From: Asticcacaulis sp.
GTDB lineage: Bacteria > Pseudomonadota > Alphaproteobacteria > Caulobacterales > Caulobacteraceae
Assembly: GCA_024707255.1 (NCBI GenBank)
Contig: JANQAC010000002.1
Coordinates: 1,544,001 to 1,608,000, forward strand
Direction of reading: 5' to 3'
Length of the DNA stretch: 64,000 nucleotides
Below the pieces are notes generated by a model. That model saw only the letters and a list, made by a program, of their open reading frames with translations, was not told where the DNA came from and did no database searches. The position numbers and the translations under genes were made by a program. Below are positions 55,535 to 62,999 of this stretch, piece after piece. The first letter of the stretch is position 1; every line of letters starts with the position of its first letter.

Positions 55535-57321
55535 TTATACGTCGCCCCGCGGCAAAAGGCGTCGCGGATCGAGCAAATTTTTTGCCGCACGCGGCAGGGC
55601 GGACGGTACGCCGATAATCTGATTTAGCAAGCCCCTGGCCAGTAGCGGCGCCAGGCAGAACCCACGCGCGCCCAGACCGGTCAACAGATAAATGCCTTCA
55701 TCCGCCGCTCCCACGACCGGCAGGTAGTCGCGCGTCATGACCCGAATGGAGGCGCGGGACTGGAATGGACGGTCGGCTACACGGGCGGCACGCTCAGGCA
55801 TGGCCCTGGCGAGGCTGTCGAGATTGCGCGCACGATCGGCCTCGCGCACATCATCCCCGCGATCTTCGCGTTCGTGGGTAGCGCCAAAAAGAAAGCCATC
55901 CGCCAGCGGAATAGCATAACCACCCCGGCTCAAGGCGCTTTTAAGCGGTACAGGATCGGTTACAATTTCGAGCTGTCCGCGCACCGGCCGCAGATCGTAG
56001 CGCATCCGATAATCCGCCAGATCGAAGATGCCGTCACCGCAAGCGAAGACGACGGCGTCATAGCCCGCATGAACCGCCCCCTCAGAGGTTTCAAGCCGCC
56101 AGCCTGCCTCTGTCAGGCCGTAGCCAGTGATCCGCGCCTGTATTACGGTTTTCTGCCCCAAAAGTGCCGACAGGATTTTAGCGGGCCTGACCCACAGGGC
56201 CGTATGGAGACCTATGCCCGAAGCCTGAGGTATATCCATTGCCTCTCCCGCAGCAAATAGACTCAGATCGCCTTCGGCGAAACCGGATTGCTTGGCAATC
56301 CGCTCAAAGCGCGAGGCGTCTTTTGGCGTGGCTTCGCATTGCCATACCCCCTCCCCCAGAATGGCCTGAGGGCACAATTGCCGATACAATGCCGCGGCGT
56401 AGGCGAAGGCATCGGCGAACAGCGCCGATATGTCATTGTCACCTGCATCCAGGCGCGGCGTCACCAGGGCGGCAGCATTACCGGATGCGCCGGCGCCAAT
56501 GCCCTCGGCCTCGAAGAGATCGACGGCAAGGCCCAATTGCCGCGCTTCATGGACTAGCGCGCAGCCGGCAATACCGGCGCCAACAACCGCCAGCTTTTGA
56601 GGACGTGAAAGCGCCGGTGATGTTTCGCGGGCGCGCACCGCCTCCAGCCGTTCCCGCTTGCGCCCAAAGCCGGGACACTTCTCAACGGTGAAACCGGCCG
56701 CCTGGAGCCCTCGCCGCACGAAGCCCGCCACGGTGAAGGTGGCCAGACGCGCGCCCCCTTTGTCCGCTCGGCGACCAGGGCGAAGACATCATCCGCCCAC
56801 ATGTCGGGATTTAACGCCGGCGAAAAGCCATCGAGAAAGACGGCATCGGCCTTGCCCTCCCACGCCGTCAGGGCGGCGCGAACATCCATCAGCCCAAGCG
56901 TCAGGCTGACGCCCCATTGTGGGAAATTCATAAAATGGAAGCCGCGCCTTGGTTTTGGCCATTGCGCCAACAAAGCCTCGGCAAAGGGCTCCAGTTCGGG
57001 CCACGCCGCCAAAGCCTGGCCGGCATCGGCGGCGCTCATCAAGAAGCCCTCGACAGAAAAGATATGCAGATGTCCGCCGGCTGGCCGCGCCTCCGCCCAC
57101 AGCGCCATGACGGCGGCGATATTCAACCCCGTGCCAAAGCCCAGTTCGAGCAGGGTAAAGTCACTTCGCCCGGCCCAGATATCCGGCATATGACAGCCCG
57201 CCAGAAAAACGGCGCGGGATTCGCTCAATCCATCCTGGAGCGAATAATAGATGTCGCCGAAGCGGCCGGATCGCGGCGCGCCATCTTCTGCGAAATAGAG
57301 TTCAGGGTCAGTCTGAGACAT
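55535..57321 (-). CDS. mnmC: Bifunctional tRNA 5-methylaminomethyl-2-thiouridine biosynthesis protein MnmC, frameshift at 56754-56758
   Basis: From the ATG at 57321 (MSQTDPELYFAEDGAPRSGRFGDIYYS). The N-terminal methyltransferase part shows LLELGFGTGLNIAAVMALW and AVFLDGFSPALNPDMWADDVFALVAERTK. The FAD oxidase part follows, with KLAVVGAGIAGCALVHEARQLGLAVDLFEAEGIGAGASGN and a C-terminal LTGLGARGFCLAPLLARGLL. The frame is lost at the C5/G5 run 56754-56758, where KGGARLATFTVAGFVRRGLQ is expected (one base short). Full length is about 595 residues. MnmC finishes the mnm5s2U34 wobble base of tRNA. Confidence 0.9.
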
Positions 57322-57344
57322 GCCCGCTTCTAGCCCAGGCAATA

Positions 57345-57377
57345 AAAAAGGGCCACCCAAAGGCGACCCTTTTCACA
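57345..57377 (-). terminator. Terminator behind the first tiny lipoprotein
   Basis: A 12-bp stem with two wobble pairs (about 57348-57359 with 57364-57375) is followed on the minus strand by a T-tract. It lies just past the stop of the gene at 57400-57585. Confidence 0.6.
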
Positions 57378-57399
57378 TCAAATGCCCGAAGGCGAATGA

Positions 57400-57585
57400 T
57401 TAGGAAGAAACGGCTTCCGAAGCGGCTTCCGAAGCCGGAGCCATTTCCGAAACGGCAGCGTCCGAAACGGCGGCTTCCGAAGAAGCGGCTTCTTCGGTCG
57501 GGGCCTTCGGGGTGCAGGCGGCGACGGACAGAGCAGCGCCGGCAACGGCAGCGATCAGAGCGATACGAACGATCTTGGAGGTCAT
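57400..57585 (-). CDS. Tiny Ala/Glu/Ser-rich lipoprotein, paralogue A (61 aa)
   Basis: A 61-residue protein with a lipobox in MTSKIVRIALIAAVAGAALSVAAC. The mature tail is low-complexity, built from Ala, Glu and Ser (repeats of 'SEAA'). The neighbouring gene encodes the same signal peptide (MTSKIVRTALVAAAAVAALSVAAC) and a similar tail, so the two arose by duplication. Role unknown; abundant small lipoproteins can act as envelope spacers, but no Lpp-like coiled coil is seen. Confidence 0.7.
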   Translation of the reverse strand: MTSKIVRIALIAAVAGAALSVAACTPKAPTEEAASSEAAVSDAAVSEMAPASEAASEAVSS

Positions 57586-57672
57586 GGATCTATTCCCTTT
57601 GATAGTTTGAAGGTACAGGACCATTCCTGAACCTATTGCCGAGGGTATTAGCACCCCCGTCAAATCTTGTAA

Positions 57673-57888
57673 TTAGTGCGAAGCCGAAGCTTCGGCAGCG
57701 GCGGGCGAAGCGGCGACAGCGGCATCAACGGCAGCCGACGAATCGGTGGCATCGGCCGGAGCGGCTTCAGGCGCCATTTCCGAGGCAGCGCTCTCTTCAG
57801 TGGCAGCGGGCTTCTGGCAGGCGGCGACCGACAGGGCAGCGACGGCAGCAGCAGCGACCAGGGCGGTACGAACGATCTTGGAGGTCAT
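57673..57888 (-). CDS. Tiny Ala/Glu/Ser-rich lipoprotein, paralogue B (71 aa)
   Basis: A 71-residue lipoprotein with signal MTSKIVRTALVAAAAVAALSVAAC and a tail of Ala, Glu, Ser, Asp and Pro ending in ASASH. It is nearly identical in signal sequence to the gene 88 bases downstream. The two GC-rich tails contain short tandem codon repeats, which invite slippage. The upstream 285 bases hold interleaved inverted repeats (58045-58109). Confidence 0.7.
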   Translation of the reverse strand: MTSKIVRTALVAAAAVAALSVAACQKPAATEESAASEMAPEAAPADATDSSAAVDAAVAASPAAAEASASH

Positions 57889-58044
57889 GCGATCAGATCC
57901 TATTTTCTAAAATAGAGCGCCAGGAGCTGATACCCAGGCCCGAGCCTTTTCATACCTATTTTGACCGAGTCCCGCAAGAGTTTATTTCACAAAACTGTGA
58001 TCACCTGCGTAACTAAATGCATCTTTTTCATCGAAAATGAGGTA

Positions 58045-58109
58045 TTTTTGGCAAAAAACGATCACGTTAATCAGTATTAACGGAGAAACTGGCCAAAAAT
58101 CGTGATCGT
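58045..58109. other. Interleaved inverted repeats upstream of the tiny lipoprotein genes
   Basis: TTTTTGGC (58045-58052) pairs with GCCAAAAA (58092-58099). ACGATCACG (58058-58066) pairs with CGTGATCGT (58101-58109). GTTAAT/ATTAAC (58066-58071, 58076-58081) lies inside. The first two pairs cross each other, so only one can form at a time or they make a pseudoknot. The rest of the 57889-58174 gap shows no gene. Confidence 0.45.
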
Positions 58110-58174
58110 AAACCGGCGAATCGTGCCGCCCTGACAATATCCGCATTGCTTGTTGATGAAACCGAAACCCGCCT

Positions 58175-59053
58175 TTATGCCGCCGCGCCTTCGGCCGGGA
58201 TATTATTGAGCGCTTCTTCCATTTCCAGGAAACTGGGTTGCAACTGCGAAGGAATGCTGCCGCGGCCGATTTCCACCGATATCTGCGCCGCATTGCCATG
58301 CAGGTGCGCCACAAGCACCGACTGGATAATCTTGTAGAAAGACGAATCCTCCTCGATGACACCGCTCATGCGGGCGGCGAACGGCCCGACCAGGCCATAT
58401 GACAGCAGGATGCCGAGGAAGGTCCCGACCAGCGCGCCGCCGATCATGGAACCGAGAATTTCCGGCGGTTCGGTGATCGAGCCCATGGTCTTGACGACCC
58501 CCAGAACGGCGGCGACGATGCCGAGTGCCGGCAGGGCGTCGGACAGCGACTGCATGGCGTGGGCCGGATGCAGGGCCTCGTGGTGATGCTTTTCAAGCTG
58601 CTTTTCCATGGCATCCTCGACCTGGTGCGGGTCTTCGAGGTTCATGGTCATCATGCGCAGCGTATCGCAGATGAAATCTGTGGCGAAGTGATCCTTAACG
58701 ATCTTGGGGAAACGGTTGAAAATCGTCGAATCGTGTGGCTTTTCGATATGACTTTCCAGCGCGATGACGCCCTTGGATTTCATCGTCTTGGTCAGCAGGA
58801 ACAGCAGAGACAGCAGGTCGCGGTAATCGCTCGCCTTCCATTTCGTGCCGCCGAACACCTTCCCCATGCCGCCGCCCATGCCCTTCAGGGTGGTCACGCT
58901 ATTGGAGATCAGGGTGGCGCCAATGGCGGCGCCGCCAATGGCCATCAGTTCGTGCGGCAGGGCGTGGAGAATCGGCGCCATATTGCCGCCGGAAATGATG
59001 TAGCTGCCGAACACCATGGCGAACAGGCAGACAATACCGATAATCTGAAACAT
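58175..59053 (-). CDS. motA: Flagellar motor stator protein MotA
   Basis: A 292-residue inner-membrane protein with four helices. It starts FQIIGIVCLFAMVFGSYIISGGNMAPILHALPHELMAIGGAAIGATLI. The cytoplasmic loop contacts the rotor FliG and holds conserved charges (RDLLSLLFLLTKTMKSKGVIALESHIEKP). Helices 3-4 read ALGIVAAVLGVVKTMGSI and GSMIGGALVGTFLGILLSYGLVGPFA. MotA forms the proton channel with MotB; no motB lies in this window. Single-gene unit here. Confidence 0.95.
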   Translation of the reverse strand: MFQIIGIVCLFAMVFGSYIISGGNMAPILHALPHELMAIGGAAIGATLISNSVTTLKGMGGGMGKVFGGTKWKASDYRDLLSLLFLLTKTMKSKGVIALESHIEKPHDSTIFNRFPKIVKDHFATDFICDTLRMMTMNLEDPHQVEDAMEKQLEKHHHEALHPAHAMQSLSDALPALGIVAAVLGVVKTMGSITEPPEILGSMIGGALVGTFLGILLSYGLVGPFAARMSGVIEEDSSFYKIIQSVLVAHLHGNAAQISVEIGRGSIPSQLQPSFLEMEEALNNIPAEGAAA

Positions 59054-59156
59054 TTAAAGGAACACCCAGCGACTCGTTTATGAGCCTGACTATGGTGACC
59101 AATCCTTAAAGGGGCGTTAGCCATTAACCGCGTTTTTTAACTTTTCGCAGCCCCGG

Positions 59157-60482
59157 TCATCTCGTTTCGGCGACGCCGCCGGTCATGACGACAAACTGGT
59201 TGGCCAGGTCAAAGCTGAGATAGCCATCCGCCGTCAGGTGGTTGGCCCTTTGCCATTCACGGATGGCGGAACGTGTGCCGACGCCGATCACGCCATCGAT
59301 AACGCCGGGGTCGAATCCGGCGGCCTTGAGCGCTTCCTGCGATTTGAGGCGCTGATTGAGGCTGAGCGGCGGCTCGACCGGCCACGGTGTCACCGGCCCC
59401 GGCTTGCCGGCGATACCATCCGCCAGGAAACCGACCGCCAGGGCATAGGCGGTGGAATTATTGTACTTACGGATGACATAGTGGTTGGGCAGGGCGAGCC
59501 AGGCCGGCCCCTTCGCGCCCGAAGGCAGAAGGATCGTGGCCGGCTCCGACACTTCGGCCGGCTTCCAGTAGCCGCCATCGGCGCGCTTGACACCCAGCGC
59601 CGCCCATTCGGTCGGCGTCTTTTTCGCCGTTTCGGCCAGATAGTAGTCGAACCCGACCGGCAGCATGACCTCGACTGCCCACTCTTCGTCCGGCTTCCAG
59701 CCGGCTTTAGCCAGCAGGTTTGCCGATGAGGCCAGGGCATCGGAATCCGAGCCCCATATATCCACCTTGGCGTCATGATCACCGTCGACGCCAAGTGTCA
59801 GGTAATTATCCGGCAGGAACTGGGTCTGGCCCATCGCACCGGCCCACGAGCCTTTCAGCGTGTCGCGGCTGATGCCGGAATCGCGCAGGATCTTAAGGCA
59901 GGCGATCAGTTCACTTTCAGCCCAGTCACGGCGGCGGCCATTATAGGCCAGGGTCGCCAGGGCCGACACCACATCTATATTGCCCTGAACGCGGCCGAGA
60001 TCGCTCTCCATGGTCCAGATGCCGCCCAGCACCTCGGCCGGCACGCCGGAGGTGCGCACGATCTCCGGCACATTGGGATTGGCATCCAGCCGCGCACGGG
60101 CCGCGGCGAAACGGGAATCGGTAACGGTCTGCCGGATATAGGAACTGGCCGGCTTGGAAAATTCCGGCTGCTGCGAATCGGATGACGTGACACTGGCCTG
60201 GGGGGTGACATTGCTCAGCACCTGGGCCGTGAACATCGGGTCGAAGCCCTGCCCGGCCGCTTTGGCGATAAAGCTTTGCTTCCAGTCATCAAAGGTCGCA
60301 TTGGCCGGCAAGGGCGTTGTCGCAGCGGGCGCGGGCGTGGCCGCTTCACTGGCGGATGCGAAGGAAGACGAAGTGGCGGAAGCCTCGGGCACTGGCGGCG
60401 TTACGGGCGTCGGCGCCGGCTGCGGCGTGGCCGTGCTGCACGCGGTCAGAATGGCGAACAGGCTGATGTAACGTAACCGCAT
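59157..60482 (-). CDS. Membrane-bound lytic murein transglycosylase (MltB family) with peptidoglycan-binding domain
   Basis: A 441-residue lipoprotein (lipobox LFAILTAC) with a Pro/Ala/Ser-rich linker. The MltB-type catalytic domain includes FDDWKQSFIAKAAGQGFDP and VPAEVLGGIWTMESDLGRVQGNIDVVSALATLAYNGRR, where TMESDLG carries the catalytic Glu. GSWAGAMGQTQFLPDNYLTLGVDGDHDAKVDIW follows. A PG_binding_1 domain (QEALKAAGFDPGVIDGVIGVGTRSAIREWQRAN) ends the protein. It cleaves glycan strands, leaving 1,6-anhydro ends. The products feed the NagZ recycling path coded elsewhere in the window. Confidence 0.92.
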   Translation of the reverse strand: MRLRYISLFAILTACSTATPQPAPTPVTPPVPEASATSSSFASASEAATPAPAATTPLPANATFDDWKQSFIAKAAGQGFDPMFTAQVLSNVTPQASVTSSDSQQPEFSKPASSYIRQTVTDSRFAAARARLDANPNVPEIVRTSGVPAEVLGGIWTMESDLGRVQGNIDVVSALATLAYNGRRRDWAESELIACLKILRDSGISRDTLKGSWAGAMGQTQFLPDNYLTLGVDGDHDAKVDIWGSDSDALASSANLLAKAGWKPDEEWAVEVMLPVGFDYYLAETAKKTPTEWAALGVKRADGGYWKPAEVSEPATILLPSGAKGPAWLALPNHYVIRKYNNSTAYALAVGFLADGIAGKPGPVTPWPVEPPLSLNQRLKSQEALKAAGFDPGVIDGVIGVGTRSAIREWQRANHLTADGYLSFDLANQFVVMTGGVAETR

Positions 60483-60611
60483 GGCATTTCCTCAACTTCT
60501 TGAATGGCCAGCTAACCTCATTGCGTTCGGCTTTCCAAGCCCTTAAAAGCCTCACTTTGTTGTCAGAATGATGTGAGAGGCCGGAAATTGCCCGATTTCG
60601 GCAAATCACCG

Positions 60612-60640
60612 TTGACAATTCCGGACCTCTCCCCTAGATA
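60612..60640 (+). promoter_or_regulatory. Sigma-70-type promoter of rpmJ
   Basis: TTGACA (60612-60617), a 17-base spacer and TAGATA (60635-60640) give a near-consensus promoter. The start would be near 60647, about 90 bases before the rpmJ ATG. Confidence 0.75.
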
Positions 60641-60735
60641 CCCGCCCTCTAACGAAGTTGGCCCATGCGCGCGACCCGGTTGTGCTGCCCTGTTCCCGCT
60701 TCTTCGCATCTATTTTTAAGATCAGGTGAAAACCA

Positions 60736-60861
60736 ATGAAAGTCCGCAGCTCGCTCAAGTCGCTCAAGGGTCGTCACCGCGATTGCAAGATCGTGCGCCG
60801 CAAGGGCATCGTCTATGTCATCAACAAGACCGATCCGCGCTTCAAGGCCAAGCAAGGCTAA
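60736..60861 (+). CDS. rpmJ: 50S ribosomal protein L36
   Basis: A 41-residue basic protein: [41 protein letters not shown]. This is the longer L36 form, with only one of the usual zinc ligand cysteines, so it probably does not bind zinc. It stands alone, away from the ribosomal operons, with its own strong promoter and a terminator behind it, as in many alphaproteobacteria. Confidence 0.96.
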   Translation: MKVRSSLKSLKGRHRDCKIVRRKGIVYVINKTDPRFKAKQG

Positions 60862-60889
60862 TCACGCTTCTGCGCCAATACATGCGAAT

Positions 60890-60921
60890 AACGCTTAAGG
60901 CACACGCTTTAAGCGTTTTTT
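60890..60921 (+). terminator. Terminator after rpmJ
   Basis: 9-bp perfect stem (60890-60898 with 60909-60917) running into T6. Confidence 0.85.
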
Positions 60922-61039
60922 CGTGTCTGGCACTTGCCTTTTAATCCACAGGTCATCGGGACTTATCCTCAAGGCTACCGTTGAGAAGCTGATTCGCAAC
61001 CGCTATGGTTAAACGAACCGCTTTTACAGGATATCCGCC

Positions 61040-61319
61040 ATGGCCGACGACGCCCCCCCTCTCCTTCTCCGCCGATGATGTCATTTCCGGCGCCGCCCAA
61101 ACCCGCCTTCGTACCATCATAGAGCGCATCGAACGCCTTGAAGAAGACAAGGCCGGCATCATGGGCGACATCAAGGAAGTCTACGACGAAGCCAAGGGCG
61201 AAGGCTTCGATGTCAAGATTCTGCGCAAGGTCGTTTCCTTGCGCAAGAAGGACAAGGTCAAGCGCGACGAGGAAGAAACCATCCTCGACCTCTATCTGAC
61301 CGCGATCGGCGACCGCTAA
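61040..61319 (+). CDS. DUF2312 domain protein (GapR-like), frameshift at a C7 run
   Basis: About 92 residues when restored. The DUF2312 body reads [83 protein letters not shown]. In Caulobacter the DUF2312 protein GapR is a nucleoid-associated protein that grips overtwisted DNA ahead of replication and transcription; this protein is very similar in layout. The natural start MADDAP at 61040 is joined to LSFSADD only if the C7 run at 61053-61059 has one C less. Otherwise an in-frame start at 61005 adds an unusual N-terminus. Confidence 0.85.
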
Positions 61320-61391
61320 CCGCCTCATGCCAGAAAGTGGTCACCACTTTTTGGATAAACGTGAGGCGCAAACAATGCCTTGACGATACTC

Positions 61392-61430
61392 AAAGCCGTC
61401 CTCATGTTCACCGCATGAGGACGGCTTTTT
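61392..61430 (+). terminator. Terminator downstream of the DUF2312 gene
   Basis: Perfect 15-bp stem (61392-61406 with 61414-61428), 7-nt loop, T5 tail. Confidence 0.9.
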
Positions 61431-61448
61431 CATGCGCGGCGAGACAGG

Positions 61449-61844
61449 ATGGCATTTAAGACCCCCGCCAAAGCCATGACGCGATCGAAAGGGCTGCAAG
61501 CCAAAAAGCCCTTGCAGGCAAAGACGCAACTCGCAGCCAGGCCACTGGCGCCTGCAGACCAGATCAAGGCGCAGAAAAAAGCCATGCAGGCGTCCACGAT
61601 CCGTGCGCTGGAAAAGGCGCGCCGGATTGCCGCCGAGCAGGGCGTCGAATTGTCCGAATGGGAGACCGACTTTATCGAAGGCGTCACCGAGCGGGTCAAG
61701 ACCTATGGCCGGGCCTTTGCCGATCCTGACAAGGGCGCCATGAATGGCACATTATCTCTGCGCCAAGGCGTGAAGCTAAGGGAAATCCGCAAAAAAGCCC
61801 AAAAGGGCAAACAGGCTGCCCCGGAAGAGAACGAAAACGAATGA
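61449..61844 (+). CDS. Basic hypothetical protein (131 aa)
   Basis: Not recognised. A Lys/Ala-rich, probably disordered N-terminal 45 residues (KTPAKAMTRSKGLQAKKPLQAKTQ) are followed by a compact helical part (TIRALEKARRIAAEQGVELSEWETDFIEGVTERVKTYGRAFADPDKGAMNGTLSLRQGVKLREIRKKAQKG). The basic tail suggests nucleic-acid binding. The stop overlaps the next ATG (ATGA), so it is translationally coupled to the GH99-like gene. Confidence 0.65.
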   Translation: MAFKTPAKAMTRSKGLQAKKPLQAKTQLAARPLAPADQIKAQKKAMQASTIRALEKARRIAAEQGVELSEWETDFIEGVTERVKTYGRAFADPDKGAMNGTLSLRQGVKLREIRKKAQKGKQAAPEENENE

Positions 61845-62854
61845 TGCCCAACCGCCGCCATCTGCTTTCCGGCTTGACCGCCACCGCCCTCTTGCCGTTC
61901 CAGGCATTGGCGCAGGCCCGCCAGCGCAAGGAGGTACTGGTCTTCTATTATGGCTGGTACGGCACCAAAGCTCGTTCCGGCCAGGATATTCACTGGCTCA
62001 ATCCCGATACGGCGCATGAACGCATTGCCGATGCGCCCAACTATCCGGTCGGCGGTCCCTATGACAGCCTCGATCCGGATGTGATTGCCCGTCAGATGGC
62101 GCAGATCAAGGCGGCCGGCATTACCGGACTGATCGTTTCCTGGTGGGGCCGGACCGACCGCACCAACGACCAGTTGCGACGGGTGCTCGATGCCGCCGGT
62201 GTGCAGGGGCTGAAGGTCACTGCCTATGTCGAGCAGGTGTCCAGCGCTGAAGGCGTGGCCGAGGATACGCTTTATCTTTATCGCACCTATGGCCACCATC
62301 CCGCCTGGCTGAAGCTCGATAACAAGCCGGTCATCATGTATTTCGACCGCCTGATGCAGAATATCGGCCTTGACGGCTGGCAGAAGGCGCGCACCCTGAT
62401 CGAAAAGCAGGCGCCCAATGCCATCAGCTACATCGCTACCGCCAATACGCTGAAGGAAATCAAGGCCCGCAAAAGCGCTTTCGACGGTCTGCACATCTAT
62501 TCGCAACAGTTCGAGGGCGCGGAAACCCGGTTTTTGCCGTCTTTGTGGCGCACAAAATACTACACGGACTGGGTCAGGGCCCAGAGCGGCGCCAAGGTCA
62601 CCACCGCCACCATCCTGCCCGGCTTCGATGACCGCCTGCAACGGGACCGCAAGGGCAAGCGTCCGGTTATCAAACGTGAGAATGGCATGCCGTTCCGCGA
62701 TTTGTGGAACGCCGCCATTGCCGCGAAGCCCGACTGGATCCTGATTGTCTCGTTCAACGAATGGCACGAGGCCAGCCAGATCGAGCCTTCCACCGCCTTC
62801 GGAATGCGCGAGTTGGAGACCTGCCGGCAGATGAGCGCCAAATTCCTCAGGTAA
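61841..62854 (+). CDS. Exported glycoside hydrolase family 99-like protein
   Basis: A 337-residue protein with a signal peptide containing a twin-arginine-like start (NRRHLLSGLTATALLPFQALA). The GH99-type pattern is visible: VFYYGWYG near the N-terminus, YDSLDPDVIARQMAQIKAAGITGLIVSWWG, a Glu in TAYVEQVS, YGHHPAWLKLDNKPVIMYFDRL and FNEWHEASQIEPS near the end. GH99 enzymes are endo-alpha-mannosidases acting on mannan or glycoprotein glycans. Assignment to 'GH99-like' is by motif memory; the substrate is not certain. A sugar transporter follows downstream. Confidence 0.78.
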   Translation: MMPNRRHLLSGLTATALLPFQALAQARQRKEVLVFYYGWYGTKARSGQDIHWLNPDTAHERIADAPNYPVGGPYDSLDPDVIARQMAQIKAAGITGLIVSWWGRTDRTNDQLRRVLDAAGVQGLKVTAYVEQVSSAEGVAEDTLYLYRTYGHHPAWLKLDNKPVIMYFDRLMQNIGLDGWQKARTLIEKQAPNAISYIATANTLKEIKARKSAFDGLHIYSQQFEGAETRFLPSLWRTKYYTDWVRAQSGAKVTTATILPGFDDRLQRDRKGKRPVIKRENGMPFRDLWNAAIAAKPDWILIVSFNEWHEASQIEPSTAFGMRELETCRQMSAKFLR

Positions 62855-62857
62855 TTT

Positions 62858-62937
62858 CCAAATCGCCAGATTTGGCCAGGGCAAAGTGCCCGCCGGCGCC
62901 GTTGCGCCGAGCCTCGCGGCGTCTGAGCGCATTAAAA
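62858..62937. repeat. Hairpin-headed intergenic repeat, copy B
   Basis: Starts 3 bases after the GH99-like stop with CCAAATC/GATTTGG (62858-62864 with 62869-62875). GGGCAAAGTGCCCGCC and a GCG-rich stretch ending GCGGCGTCTGAGCGC follow. It is homologous to the copy at 47328-47410. Confidence 0.6.
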
Positions 62938-62999
62938 AACATGACAAGGCTGTCACCTGTGCTAAACAAAACCCAACAAAATTATAACAGTTGGGAACG

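Noticed and set aside
59119..59138. Possible CtrA site upstream of motA (two TTAA half sites)
   Set aside because: The spacer is 9 bases, not 7. Similar near misses at 17107 and 58067 have 6-base spacers.
61703..62956. Long minus-strand frame opposite the GH99-like gene (417 codons)
   Set aside because: Antisense to a gene with clear family motifs and a signal peptide; no independent evidence.
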